From contig CAAFUN010000147.1 in the NCBI GenBank assembly GCA_900766195.1, positions 33,803 to 97,802 of the forward strand: DNA of 64,000 bases, given 5' to 3'. This stretch comes from an uncultured Bacteroides sp. GTDB taxonomy: Bacteria > Bacteroidota > Bacteroidia > Bacteroidales > Bacteroidaceae. Position 1 is the first letter of the stretch. Every line of letters starts with the position of its first letter. The position numbers and the translations under genes are program-made. Below are positions 51,666 to 61,934 of the stretch, in pieces. The notes below the pieces were generated by a model. That model saw only the letters and a list, made by a program, of their open reading frames with translations, searched no databases and had not been told where the DNA came from.

Positions 51666-54127
51666 AGAAACAATCCTCCTATCTGATTAACAAGAAATGC
51701 AGCTACCCACGCCAACGCTGTGGTGTACCCCATAGCAAACAGGGCCCATTTCCAACTACCTGATTCTTGCTTTATAGCTGCAATAGTAGCTATACATGGA
51801 AAATACAACAAAACAAAAATCATATATCCAAAAGCTACCAAAGGTGTAATATTTATGCGCTCACCCAAACTGGTAGAATCTGCATCGGCATCATTGGCAT
51901 AGAGCACACCCAAAGTACTTACAACAAGTTCCTTTGCTCCCAATCCCGAAAGCAATCCAATGTCCAACTTCCAATCAAATCCCAGCGGTGCCATGACAGG
52001 CTCAATTGTTTTACCTATTTTACCTATGTATGAGTTTTCTTGTTGCTCGGATGACGACTCGTAATTATTATGATTAGGATAATAGCCCAAAGCCCATATC
52101 ACAATGGAAGCGACCATGATAATACCTCCCATTTTACGTAGATATTGCTCCCCTTTCTCCCAGGTATGACGAAAAATGGATTTTGATGTGGGCCAACGGT
52201 AAGGAGGAAGCTCCATTACAAACGGAACATCATCCCCATGCACCAATAGTTTGCTAAATACACGCGCTAATATAACAGCAAGAAAAATACCTATAGCATA
52301 AATGATAAGTAAAACCAAACTGGAATTATTAGGGAAAAAGGCCCCTATTAAAACTAAGTAAATGGGCAGTCGTGCACTACATGACATCAGAGGATTGATC
52401 AACATTGTAATCAACCGACTCTTACGATTTTCGATTGTACGTGATGCCAATATAGCCGGAACATTACATCCAAACCCCATCACCAGAGGAATAAAAGATT
52501 TGCCATGCAGCCCCATTTTATGCATCAACTTATCCATAATAAATGCAGCACGCGCCATGTATCCCGAATCTTCCATCAGCGAAATAAAGAAATATAGGAT
52601 TAAGATATTCGGTAAAAATACAATTACACTTCCCACACCGCCTATTATTCCATCTACAAGCATATCTTTCAATGGTCCGGCAGACATATTATTACGAATA
52701 AAATCTCCCGTTGCACCTACCAACCACTCAATACCTTGCATTGGATAATCGCCAAGGATAAATGTACCTTCAAACATTAAATACATCAACAGGAAAAAGA
52801 CTGGGAATCCCCATATCCGATGAGTCACAACAGCATCAACCATACGAGTCACTTGCTGTTTATCTTGATGATTGTCCACAAAAGTCTCTTTCAATGCACC
52901 TGCAATAAACGCATATTTTGCATCTATAATAGCTTGATCGCAATCTTCATTAAGAATGCCCTGAATACGCTTATTCTCACGTTCAAGAGCCTTCATTATT
53001 TCATCAGCATTAGGAAGAGTTTTGACCAACGCCTCTATATCAGGATCTTTTTCCAGCAACTTAATGGCAATAAAGCGAGTAGAGTATTTATGTCTTATAC
53101 TTTCATTTTTACTGATCAACGTTTTAATTACTTCAATGCTTTTCTCCAGTTCCGGCCCATGATTAATATGGATATGACGGTAATGTAAACGGAGCGGAGA
53201 ACTATCTTCTCTATTAAAAGCATGATCTGAAACATATTGCTTATGCCAGTCTTGAAATTCCTGCATAAGGTCAGTATGTAACTTACCATTTTTATCCTCA
53301 AAGTCTGCACCTTCATAAATGTTTATTACGAGGTGAAACAATTGGTCAATACCCTTGCCACTGCGACACACCGTAGGTACGGTAGGCACCCCAAGCAATT
53401 GGGCTAATTTATCATAATCCAGCGTATTTCCACTAGCTTCCAGCTCATCATACATATTCAATGCTATGACCATACGAACATTCATATCGATAAGCTGAGT
53501 GGTCAGATAAAGATTACGTTCCAAATTAGACGCATCAACCACGTTTATTACGACATCAGGAGTTTCATCTATAATATGGCGACGCACATAAAGTTCTTCG
53601 GGAGTATAAGCAGATAAAGAATATGTTCCGGGTAAATCTACAATACGGAAATCATATCCTTGAAAACGAAAATGCCCTTCTTTGGCATCAACTGTTACTC
53701 CACTATAGTTACCCACTCGCTCATGAGCTCCGGAAGCAATATTAAAAAGAGAAGTCTTTCCACAATTCGGATTTCCCACCAAAGCAACGTTAATAGTACG
53801 TCGTTTTCCTAATGCTATGCGCTTCAAGTCCTCTTCTTTAGGATACATATGTTCACTGATCCCATGATGATAAGACTGTTCTTGATTATGTTCTTTAGCT
53901 TCCTGTTCACTTATCACCTCAATCATATCAGCTTCTTGACGGCGCAAGGAAATCTCATAGCCCATAACTTTATACTTCACAGGATCTTTCAAAGGAGCAT
54001 TCAAAAGTACTTCAACAGTCTTTCCTTTAATAAACCCCATTTCCACTATTCGCTTACGAAAGCCGCCATGTCCAAGTACCTTTATTATAACGCCCTTCTC
54101 ACCTGTTTTCAATTCGGATAAACGCAT
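51662..54127 (-). CDS. feoB: ferrous iron transporter, FeoA-FeoB fusion
   Basis: 821 residues from the ATG at 54127, chosen over an upstream in-frame ATG at 54178 because the promoter lies between the two. FeoA-like SH3 domain at about 1-75 (LSELKTGEKGVIIKVLGHGG). G domain with G1 GNPNCGKTS, G3 DLPGTYSLSA and G4 NMYD. C-terminal membrane part with the two Gate motifs (SVIVFLPNILILYFF and MGFGCNVPAI). It imports Fe2+ across the inner membrane under anoxic conditions. Confidence 0.95.
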   Translation of the reverse strand: MRLSELKTGEKGVIIKVLGHGGFRKRIVEMGFIKGKTVEVLLNAPLKDPVKYKVMGYEISLRRQEADMIEVISEQEAKEHNQEQSYHHGISEHMYPKEEDLKRIALGKRRTINVALVGNPNCGKTSLFNIASGAHERVGNYSGVTVDAKEGHFRFQGYDFRIVDLPGTYSLSAYTPEELYVRRHIIDETPDVVINVVDASNLERNLYLTTQLIDMNVRMVIALNMYDELEASGNTLDYDKLAQLLGVPTVPTVCRSGKGIDQLFHLVINIYEGADFEDKNGKLHTDLMQEFQDWHKQYVSDHAFNREDSSPLRLHYRHIHINHGPELEKSIEVIKTLISKNESIRHKYSTRFIAIKLLEKDPDIEALVKTLPNADEIMKALERENKRIQGILNEDCDQAIIDAKYAFIAGALKETFVDNHQDKQQVTRMVDAVVTHRIWGFPVFFLLMYLMFEGTFILGDYPMQGIEWLVGATGDFIRNNMSAGPLKDMLVDGIIGGVGSVIVFLPNILILYFFISLMEDSGYMARAAFIMDKLMHKMGLHGKSFIPLVMGFGCNVPAILASRTIENRKSRLITMLINPLMSCSARLPIYLVLIGAFFPNNSSLVLLIIYAIGIFLAVILARVFSKLLVHGDDVPFVMELPPYRWPTSKSIFRHTWEKGEQYLRKMGGIIMVASIVIWALGYYPNHNNYESSSEQQENSYIGKIGKTIEPVMAPLGFDWKLDIGLLSGLGAKELVVSTLGVLYANDADADSTSLGERINITPLVAFGYMIFVLLYFPCIATIAAIKQESGSWKWALFAMGYTTALAWVAAFLVNQIGGLFL

Positions 54128-54147
54128 AAAACCATTTTTTTTCAGCG

Positions 54148-54179
54148 CAAAGATATATGATTTGTATCTAGAGCGCAAA
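54148..54179 (-). promoter_or_regulatory. feo operon promoter
   Basis: On the minus strand TTTG (54179-54176), 20 nt, then TATCTTTG (54155-54148): a full match to the Bacteroides consensus. The leader is about 16 nt. No Fur box is obvious. Confidence 0.8.
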
Positions 54180-54314
54180 TTATTTAGAATGTTTTCAAAT
54201 AAGGATTAAAAAAGGTCGATGAAAACGATAGAAGCAAGTTTATCAGCCTCGAAAAACAGAATGGAAAACATCCATATTCGCAATATTATCAATCAAAATA
54301 TAAAATATAACCTA

Positions 54315-54322
54315 TATCTTTG
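54315..54322 (+). promoter_or_regulatory. tilS promoter -7 box
   Basis: TATCTTTG ends only four bases before the ATG at 54327, so the predicted transcript would be leaderless, or the box is not used. Confidence 0.5.
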
Positions 54323-54326
54323 CTTT

Positions 54327-55622
54327 ATGATTATCAGGAAAGTAGTACAGTATATTAATAAGGAAAGACTTTTCACTTTAAAGAACAAAGTATTGATTGC
54401 TTTAAGTGGAGGGGCTGATTCGGTTGCTTTATTGCGTATTTTAATGGAAGCAGGTTACACATGTGAAGCAGCTCACTGCAATTTTCACCTACGCAATGAA
54501 GAATCCGACAGAGATGAACTATTTGTTCGTACACTCTGCTCAGATCTAAATATCATACTACATGTCCAACACTTCGACACCACCAACTTTGCAAACGAAC
54601 AGCGGATTTCAATTGAAATGGCGGCAAGGGATTTAAGATATACTTGGTTTGAACAGCTCAGGAGCGAAATACAAGCAGACGTTATAGCTGTGGCACATCA
54701 CAAAGATGATAGCGTGGAGACTTTTCTCTTAAATCTCATTAGGGGAACCGGCATAAATGGTCTTCTGGGCATAAAACCGATAAACGGTAAGGTAGTCCGT
54801 CCTCTGCTCTGCCTCAATAGACTGGAAATTACAGACTATTTGAAATCATTAAACCAGTCGTTCGTTGTAGATAGTACCAATTTGCAAGATGAATATACTC
54901 GCAATCAAATTCGGCTAAATATATTGCCTTTGATGCAAAAGATTAATCCCTCTGTTAACGACACAATTATCGACACCACGAAATATTTGAATGATACGGC
55001 CAAAGTATACAAACAAGGCATAGAAAATGGAATAAGTCGGGTGCAAAACAAGGAGGGTATTTTAATAACAGCGCTTAAGCAAGAACCAGCTCCCGAAGCA
55101 TTGCTATATGAGATACTTCATCCGTTGGGCTTCAATGCCTCTCAGATAAAGGAAGCCTTTGGAATGCTGGACAGTCAATCAGGGAAAAAAATATTAACCA
55201 AGAATTGGCGTTTGATAAGAGATCGTGATTTATTGCTTATTGAAAAGCTGCAATGCACCGAGAATAATATTGAGGAAGAACCGCCATTTCATTATTCCAT
55301 TGAAGAAAGAAACATATCTAAGGACTTTCTTATTCCTCATGATAAAAACATAGGTTGCTTCGATGCTGATAAGCTCAAACAACCATTAATTTTCCGGAAG
55401 TGGAAACATGGCGACAAATTTATTCCGTTTGGGATGAGCGGTCAAAAGAAAGTAAGTGACTATCTTATTAACAGCAAAGTATCTCTATCGCGCAAAGATC
55501 AACAATGGGTGCTATGCAGTGGCAAAGAAATAGCATGGTTGATTGGAGAACGCATTGATAATCGGTTCAGAATAGACCAGCATACACACAGAATCATAAT
55601 GATACATTTGCATGAGAAGTGA
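54327..55622 (+). CDS. tilS: tRNA(Ile)-lysidine synthase
   Basis: 431 residues from ATG 54327. The PP-loop ATPase motif SGGADS is near residue 28, followed by AAHCNFHLRNEESDRDE and AHHKDDSVETFLLNLIRGTG, both typical of TilS. The C-terminal TilS domain (FRKWKHGDKFIPFGMSGQKK) is present. The enzyme converts C34 of tRNA-Ile(CAU) to lysidine, and it is essential. The frame extends upstream to 54219, but that region overlaps the promoter and has no family match. Confidence 0.93.
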   Translation: MIIRKVVQYINKERLFTLKNKVLIALSGGADSVALLRILMEAGYTCEAAHCNFHLRNEESDRDELFVRTLCSDLNIILHVQHFDTTNFANEQRISIEMAARDLRYTWFEQLRSEIQADVIAVAHHKDDSVETFLLNLIRGTGINGLLGIKPINGKVVRPLLCLNRLEITDYLKSLNQSFVVDSTNLQDEYTRNQIRLNILPLMQKINPSVNDTIIDTTKYLNDTAKVYKQGIENGISRVQNKEGILITALKQEPAPEALLYEILHPLGFNASQIKEAFGMLDSQSGKKILTKNWRLIRDRDLLLIEKLQCTENNIEEEPPFHYSIEERNISKDFLIPHDKNIGCFDADKLKQPLIFRKWKHGDKFIPFGMSGQKKVSDYLINSKVSLSRKDQQWVLCSGKEIAWLIGERIDNRFRIDQHTHRIIMIHLHEK

Positions 55623-55702
55623 TCTATCGCTACTAAAGAAAAAAACATATTTATTTTAAATAAAAAAAGCATATATTTATTCATCGATATAAAATTATTC
55701 AT

Positions 55703-55710
55703 TACCTTTG
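55703..55710 (+). promoter_or_regulatory. rho promoter -7 box and long leader
   Basis: TACCTTTG matches the -7 consensus. The predicted start near 55715 gives a 5' leader of about 170 nt before rho. The leader contains A/C-rich, C-containing stretches that could be a rut site for autogenous control, but no clear structure is visible. Confidence 0.6.
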
Positions 55711-55885
55711 CACCATTGAAACATTTTGAAGTACTCTTTGAGGAGAGCAATATCAAAATTCCGGTTCAAATACAAATATCCCATAATCATAATAAATTAA
55801 GGCATATGTGCCGCAAGCGTATAACAATATGTAGAAGCATTGTGGCGTACTATTCAAAAAACATTAAACCATTCACCTATACTGT

Positions 55886-57895
55886 ATGTATAATATTATT
55901 CAATTAAACGACAAAAACTTGTCGGAACTGCAATCTATTGCTCAAGAATTAGGCATAAAAAAAACAGACTCACTAAAAAAAGAAGAATTAGTTTATAAAA
56001 TATTAGATGAACAAGCCATTGCAGGAGCAACAAAAAAAGTTGCCGAGGATAAGCTGAAAGAAGAACGAAAAGACGATAAACAGAAAAGAGCGCGCGTTAC
56101 TGTAAAAAAAGATAATGCACCCAATAAAGTTTTTTCTGCTAATAAAAACGGTAACCTCACCAAACCTTCTACTGAAAAGGCAGAAAACAATAGTTTAAAA
56201 CCGCAACCTCAGGCAATAGAGAATACTCCTGCCAAAGTTCAAGAAAAACCAGCAGAAACTGTTGTAACGAAAGAAGTTGCAGAATCAGACCAAAACGCTG
56301 CAGATGACGCATCTAAACGTAAACCCGGACGTCCTCGCAAAACAAAATCAAAAAGTGCTTCTGCCGCCAAGAGCCAAAATGATCCGCAAACCGAACTTAA
56401 ATTCCCTGTAAAAACAGAGCAACCAAAAGAAATTGCTGTGATAGACGAAAGTCCCATCTTGACAGAGTCTGATGAAGATTTTATTCCAATAGAGGATCTT
56501 CCTACTGAAAAGATTGAATTGCCAACCGAATTATTAGGTAAATTCGAAGCAACCAAAACAGAAGCTGTTGCGCCTGAAGTAGAAGCTCCACAACAACAAC
56601 GTCCTATTATACGTCAACGCGAAAAGAATGCAGGGCATAACAATCGTCCTGTTCAAAACAACAATAACAATCAACGACAGGCATCTCCACAGCGTCAGCA
56701 ACAACCCAATAATGGAGAAAATTCACAGCCTCAAGAACGTAAAGCCACTCAGGAAAAAGAAAAAACTTATGAATTTGATGATATTTTGACCGGCACCGGA
56801 GTACTTGAAATAATGCAAGACGGTTATGGTTTTTTACGTTCATCAGATTACAATTATCTCTCTTCTCCAGATGACATTTATGTATCTCAATCGCAGATCA
56901 AACTGTTCGGTTTAAAAACCGGAGATGTGGTTGAAGGTGTTATTCGTCCACCAAAGGAAGGTGAAAAATACTTTCCACTTGTAAAGGTGGAAAAAATAAA
57001 CGGAAGAGATCCTGCATTTGTACGCGACCGTGTACCTTTCGAGCATTTAACTCCTCTGTTTCCTGATGAGAAGTTCAAACTATGCAAGGGGGGATATTCA
57101 GATTCTCTATCTGCTCGCGTAGTCGATATTTTTGCACCTATAGGTAAAGGACAACGTGCCTTAATTGTAGCCCAACCTAAAACAGGTAAAACGATCTTAA
57201 TGAAAGATATAGCAAATGCAATTGCAGCTAATCACCCGGAAGTGTATATGATTATGCTACTCATTGATGAACGTCCCGAAGAGGTTACCGACATGGCGCG
57301 CACTGTAAACGCAGAGGTTATTGCTTCTACATTTGATGAACCTGCCGAAAGACATGTCAAAATAGCCGGTATTGTACTTGAGAAAGCAAAAAGACTAGTG
57401 GAATGCGGTCACGATGTCGTTATCTTTTTAGATTCCATCACCAGGTTAGCCCGTGCTTATAATACAGTATCACCGGCCTCTGGAAAAGTTCTTTCGGGTG
57501 GTGTGGATGCCAACGCACTTCATAAGCCCAAACGTTTCTTCGGTGCAGCACGTAATATAGAAAACGGCGGTTCTCTTACCATTCTTGCCACAGCCCTAAT
57601 TGATACGGGCTCCAAAATGGATGAAGTTATTTTTGAAGAATTCAAAGGCACAGGTAACATGGAGCTCCAACTTGACCGTAACCTGTCCAATAAGCGGATA
57701 TTCCCGGCTGTCAACATCGTTGCTTCCAGCACGCGTCGCGACGACTTGCTACAAGATAAGCAAACGCTTGACCGTATGTGGATACTTCGCAAATATTTGG
57801 CAGACATGACCCCGATAGAAGCAATGGATTTTGTAAAAGACCGTTTAGAAAAAACAAAAGACAATGACGAGTTTTTAATGAGTATGAATAGCTAA
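55886..57895 (+). CDS. rho: transcription termination factor Rho with disordered insert
   Basis: 669 residues, against about 420 in E. coli. N-terminal Rho-N helix bundle (LNDKNLSELQSIAQELGIKK), then about 250 residues of Lys/Glu, then Gln/Asn-rich disordered sequence (NNRPVQNNNNNQRQ). A cold-shock-like RNA-binding domain (EIMQDGYGFLRSSDYNYLS) and RecA-type ATPase with Walker A AQPKTGKT and Walker B VIFLDSITRLARAY follow. In B. thetaiotaomicron a similar insert drives Rho condensates needed for gut fitness. Confidence 0.95.
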   Translation: MYNIIQLNDKNLSELQSIAQELGIKKTDSLKKEELVYKILDEQAIAGATKKVAEDKLKEERKDDKQKRARVTVKKDNAPNKVFSANKNGNLTKPSTEKAENNSLKPQPQAIENTPAKVQEKPAETVVTKEVAESDQNAADDASKRKPGRPRKTKSKSASAAKSQNDPQTELKFPVKTEQPKEIAVIDESPILTESDEDFIPIEDLPTEKIELPTELLGKFEATKTEAVAPEVEAPQQQRPIIRQREKNAGHNNRPVQNNNNNQRQASPQRQQQPNNGENSQPQERKATQEKEKTYEFDDILTGTGVLEIMQDGYGFLRSSDYNYLSSPDDIYVSQSQIKLFGLKTGDVVEGVIRPPKEGEKYFPLVKVEKINGRDPAFVRDRVPFEHLTPLFPDEKFKLCKGGYSDSLSARVVDIFAPIGKGQRALIVAQPKTGKTILMKDIANAIAANHPEVYMIMLLIDERPEEVTDMARTVNAEVIASTFDEPAERHVKIAGIVLEKAKRLVECGHDVVIFLDSITRLARAYNTVSPASGKVLSGGVDANALHKPKRFFGAARNIENGGSLTILATALIDTGSKMDEVIFEEFKGTGNMELQLDRNLSNKRIFPAVNIVASSTRRDDLLQDKQTLDRMWILRKYLADMTPIEAMDFVKDRLEKTKDNDEFLMSMNS

Positions 57896-57933
57896 AAGGC
57901 CTATTCTACTTATAAATTCCCACATAATACGAG

Positions 57934-57971
57934 AAAAAAGAACGAAAGTCTCATGATTTTCGTTCTTTTTT
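57934..57971 (+). terminator. rho terminator
   Basis: A perfect 14-bp inverted repeat, AAAAAAGAACGAAA and TTTCGTTCTTTTTT, is centred on a 10-base loop. Because the arms are A-rich and T-rich it can act in both directions. Confidence 0.9.
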
Positions 57972-58024
57972 CCTATCTTTTGCCAGTATTTATCAATCTA
58001 GTAAGTCAAACATAAAAAGATATT

Positions 58025-59857
58025 GTGAGATTAAGAAAGATTGTCATATTGTTTTTCATATTATTGTTATCAGATCACACCTACGCTCTATCCAACAAAG
58101 ATAAAATACTAAATGATCATCTTTCCAAGATAAAGTGTATGATGGATAATAATTTGGCTTTTTCTCCGAATATACATCCACGTGATATCATTCAATGGGA
58201 AAATTCCATATCAGACACCTTTAAACGCAACCATGATTATCAACGCATGTTCCTGATGAAACAGATTGCATGCGACGCATTGATCTCTCAAGGCAAAATT
58301 AAAGAGGCACTGAAAAGGACAGAACAGATTTTATCTTTAGCCAAACAAATGCACTATAACGTAGGTATTGCTATAGCCCATTTGGCAATAGGAAATACTT
58401 ATTCGTACACTAAAATGTATGAAGAGGCCATAGAAGAATTTGAATATGCTCTTCAAATACTGAAAAAAGAACCTTCAACAGACAAATTACAAGAATGGGG
58501 GTTAATACAGCTATACCCAATCTTGATAAAAAAACATGAAATTACTAAAGCCAAAGAGTATTTAAACTATGCTTCGGCTATTTATAATAAAGGCTATTAC
58601 AACAAGTTCTTTCTTTACGCCTTCTCTGCTTCTTATAATCTGACTATAGGTAATTACAAAGAGGTGAAAAAGCAAATAGAAGAAGCAACATATTGGTACA
58701 AAACATTTCCTTTTGTTTATTATGGAACAGTATTAAATTACCTGCAAGCCGAATATGCTTTGAAGACAGGGCATTATAAACAAGCTGCAAATTTATACAA
58801 TGAAATCTATAGCAGCGATAACCCAACAAGGCCTGACGACAATTATATAGACAGAAAAACAGCCCTCGCAAATATATATATCAAGTTGAGGAATTATGAC
58901 AAAGCTTGTGAAGTATATAATGAAATAAATATAGCGCGAGACTCTATTGACGAGCAAGATTATTCATTACAAGTTAACTTGCGACGCACTAAATATCAGG
59001 TAGACTGTCTGGCTTTAAATAATCAAAGTCAAAGAAACAAAATCTTATCACGATCAATCAGTTACAGTATTTTTATTTTAGTTATTGCCATATTTTCAAT
59101 CATCCATTTAGGGAGAATAAACAGATTATTAGTACAATCAAAAAAGAAATTAGAAAAAGCGCGCATAAAGATGGAGAATTCCATACGTACTAAAAGTCTT
59201 TTTCTTTCTAATATGAGTCATGAAATCAGAACTCCTCTCAATGCCTTAGCAGGTTTCTCTGCCATTCTCACAGAACCTGGCATAGATAACGAAATGCGAA
59301 AGCAATGCAATGAAATAATAATTCAAAACTCAAATCTTTTACTAAAGCTTATTGACGATGTTGTAGATTTATCCAGTCTGGATACAGGTAAAATGCAATT
59401 TCGTTTTGGAATCTACGATGCAGTTGCAATATGCCGAAATGTTATAGAGACAGTTTCAAAGATCAAACAAACAGCTGCGGAGACTCTTTTTGAAAGCAAT
59501 TTGAAAGAGCTGCAACTCTATACGGACGAAACCCGATTACAACAATTATTGTTTAATTTATTAATCAATGCTACAAAGTTTACAAACACAGGAAGTATTA
59601 TACTGACATTAGAATTGCAATCAGAAAAAGAAGCTCTTTTTACAGTCACAGACACAGGATGTGGCATTTCGCAGGAAAAGCAGAAGTATATTTTCAATCG
59701 CTTCGAGAAATTAAACGAGAATACACAGGGCAGCGGACTAGGTCTTTTCATCAGCCAGCTTATTGTTGAGCGCTTTGGAGGTGAAATATGGATTGATCCT
59801 AATTATAAAAACGGATCCCGTTTTTTATTCACCCATCCATTACATCCAGAGATATAG
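58025..59857 (+). CDS. TPR sensor histidine kinase
   Basis: 610 residues from a GTG start. Signal peptide, periplasmic TPR-like helices (about 30-330), a span (YSIFILVIAIFSIIHLG), HisKA with His399 in NMSHEIRTPL, and HATPase with N box LFNLLINATKF, G1 DTGCGI and G2 GSGLGLF. All catalytic boxes are intact. No receiver domain and no response regulator gene adjacent, so the partner is unknown. Confidence 0.88.
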   Translation: MRLRKIVILFFILLLSDHTYALSNKDKILNDHLSKIKCMMDNNLAFSPNIHPRDIIQWENSISDTFKRNHDYQRMFLMKQIACDALISQGKIKEALKRTEQILSLAKQMHYNVGIAIAHLAIGNTYSYTKMYEEAIEEFEYALQILKKEPSTDKLQEWGLIQLYPILIKKHEITKAKEYLNYASAIYNKGYYNKFFLYAFSASYNLTIGNYKEVKKQIEEATYWYKTFPFVYYGTVLNYLQAEYALKTGHYKQAANLYNEIYSSDNPTRPDDNYIDRKTALANIYIKLRNYDKACEVYNEINIARDSIDEQDYSLQVNLRRTKYQVDCLALNNQSQRNKILSRSISYSIFILVIAIFSIIHLGRINRLLVQSKKKLEKARIKMENSIRTKSLFLSNMSHEIRTPLNALAGFSAILTEPGIDNEMRKQCNEIIIQNSNLLLKLIDDVVDLSSLDTGKMQFRFGIYDAVAICRNVIETVSKIKQTAAETLFESNLKELQLYTDETRLQQLLFNLLINATKFTNTGSIILTLELQSEKEALFTVTDTGCGISQEKQKYIFNRFEKLNENTQGSGLGLFISQLIVERFGGEIWIDPNYKNGSRFLFTHPLHPEI

Positions 59858-59872
59858 AAAGGAGACATTACG

Positions 59873-61837
59873 ATGAAATATTCATATTTTATTTTTATAC
59901 TATGCCTACAAGGATCAATTGCATCGGCTGTTGAAGCCTCCAAATCCTGCAATTTATATTTCGACAATTTGTTAGCGCAGACCCAACAATTTCCACGTGA
60001 CTCCACTCGTCTGAAAACTATGGAAAAATTGGCGCTTACAAAACAAGGTTCAGCAGGTTATATCGACTGTATACAGAGCATGTATAATGAAGCTAAATTT
60101 CAAAAAAACGAAAAATATATTTGTAAAAGTTCTTATCTCTATCTTATTTATTACTATAATGCAGACAAGCCAGACAGTGTATTTAAATGGGCTTCCTACC
60201 TAAGCCCAATAGCCGAACACTTACATTACTGGACGATGTATTTCAATGCACAAAAAATTCTTATAAACACTTATATTTACAAAAGAAAATACGAGTTTGC
60301 AATTACCGAAGTACAAAAAATGCTGGATAAAGCCAAATCCCAAAACAGCATTCAAGGAGAAGTCGCTGCGCTACAATGCTTAGCCAACGCTTATCACGAA
60401 ACCAATCGCAAGGCAAAAGAAAAAGCGACATTACTTAAAGCCTATCAGCTATTTCCAAAGATATCCGAAGATCAAGATAAAATAGACATTCTTTTCCTTA
60501 TTATAGACGCTTTTAAAAACAATACTAAGGTTATAAAAAAATATCTTGATGAATGTAATACTTTGATAAAAAAGACAATCGCAGAAAGTCCTGATATGAA
60601 TGGAGCATATTCCAATCTATTTTTATACTTAGATATAGCCTACAGTGATTATTATGCCAATATTGAAAAGCAGGATTTAGCAAAGTTTCATATAAATGCA
60701 GCCAGACAATATATTACTCCACAAAGTTATCCGCTTTATTTAGGGACATACTACGATGCGTGTGCTCGATATTATTTATCAAGAAAAAATTATCACTTGG
60801 CTCTAAACTATTGCGACTCGGCTCTGACTAATTATAAAAAAGGTACTTCAAACGAAATGCAATATGCCAAACAGTTGACATTCAAAGCTAATATTCTACA
60901 AGAGATGAACGAATACAAAAAAGCAATACTTTTGTATAGATTATCCAATCATCTACAAGACTCCATATCAAAAACAATTTCAGCTGTTCAATCCGATGAA
61001 ATTAAAGAGACGTATCATTATGATAAGCTAATATGGGAAAAAGGGAAGATAATGAATATTATGAAGCTTATTACCTTAATCACAATTGGTTTTGTCTTAA
61101 TTACAATTGTTTTCTATCTGCTACGCGTCAATCATATGCGTAAAGCTTTAAAATCGGCAGAACAAGAGACGTTGAAAGCAGCTCGGGAAGCTGAGCGAAT
61201 CAATAATATAAAGACTAATTCCTTAGCCAATATGAGTCACGCCATCCGGATTCCACTAAACGGAGTCGTTGGATTCAGCCAATTATTGGCCACAGAAAGT
61301 GGACTTGATGAAGCCACTCAAAAAGAGTACTCTGAAATTATTCAGCAAAACACGGAGAAGCTGATGAGATTGGTTAATAATATATTAGACCTCTCTCGTT
61401 TGGAAGCTGATATGATGAAATTTCAAGTTCTTGAATATGATATCGTACAAATTTGCAATGATGCCATACATGCTGTAGCCATGCAAAACCCCAATATACA
61501 AGTAAGTTTCATTAGTGATCTTGATCAATATGATGTACAAGTAGACGTTTCTCAAATGATGAAACTTATAGAAAGTACTCTCGCGTTGCCTTGGAAGATA
61601 GACAATGCTCAACAACAACCAATAATATTTACCTTAGGTAAAACCGGTGAAATCTTGCGTTTCAAAATACTCCATAGTCCATTGGCCGATTTTGATCCCG
61701 ACAATCAAGAAATTTCCATAAGGAATGAAATAAATGCATTATTTCTAAAGAAATTTAGAGGTACATATCAGTCCATAAAGGAAGGTAAAGATGCACCTGC
61801 CATAATTTTTACCTACCCTGCAATTTCCAAACGGTGA
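59873..61837 (+). CDS. TPR sensor kinase paralogue with degenerate ATPase
   Basis: 654 residues, same architecture: signal peptide, TPR helices, a span (ITLITIGFVLITIVFYLL) and a HisKA segment with His456 in NMSHAIRIPLN. The C-terminal region lacks recognisable N, G1 and G2 boxes (DVSQMMKLIESTLALPWKID is where the N box should be). It may be phosphorylated by, or form heterodimers with, the intact kinase 16 bp upstream, or act as a pseudokinase. Confidence 0.8.
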   Translation: MKYSYFIFILCLQGSIASAVEASKSCNLYFDNLLAQTQQFPRDSTRLKTMEKLALTKQGSAGYIDCIQSMYNEAKFQKNEKYICKSSYLYLIYYYNADKPDSVFKWASYLSPIAEHLHYWTMYFNAQKILINTYIYKRKYEFAITEVQKMLDKAKSQNSIQGEVAALQCLANAYHETNRKAKEKATLLKAYQLFPKISEDQDKIDILFLIIDAFKNNTKVIKKYLDECNTLIKKTIAESPDMNGAYSNLFLYLDIAYSDYYANIEKQDLAKFHINAARQYITPQSYPLYLGTYYDACARYYLSRKNYHLALNYCDSALTNYKKGTSNEMQYAKQLTFKANILQEMNEYKKAILLYRLSNHLQDSISKTISAVQSDEIKETYHYDKLIWEKGKIMNIMKLITLITIGFVLITIVFYLLRVNHMRKALKSAEQETLKAAREAERINNIKTNSLANMSHAIRIPLNGVVGFSQLLATESGLDEATQKEYSEIIQQNTEKLMRLVNNILDLSRLEADMMKFQVLEYDIVQICNDAIHAVAMQNPNIQVSFISDLDQYDVQVDVSQMMKLIESTLALPWKIDNAQQQPIIFTLGKTGEILRFKILHSPLADFDPDNQEISIRNEINALFLKKFRGTYQSIKEGKDAPAIIFTYPAISKR

Positions 61838-61878
61838 CTTTCTTTTTTATGGAAGACGGCAGATACAACTATTTTTTG

Positions 61879-61886
61879 TATTTTTG
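61879..61886 (+). promoter_or_regulatory. ffh promoter -7 box
   Basis: TATTTTTG matches TAnnTTTG; leader about 44 nt. Confidence 0.55.
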
Positions 61887-61934
61887 CACCTCAATCATAG
61901 TAATTTATAACATTAGTAAATCCATCCTTATATT

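Noticed and set aside
54127..54178. Upstream FeoB start at 54178
   Set aside because: The consensus promoter lies inside that extension; FeoA homology begins at the 54127 ATG.
55716..55907. Leader peptide upstream of rho
   Set aside because: Starts at TTG, lacks a binding site and overlaps the rho start; more likely untranslated leader.
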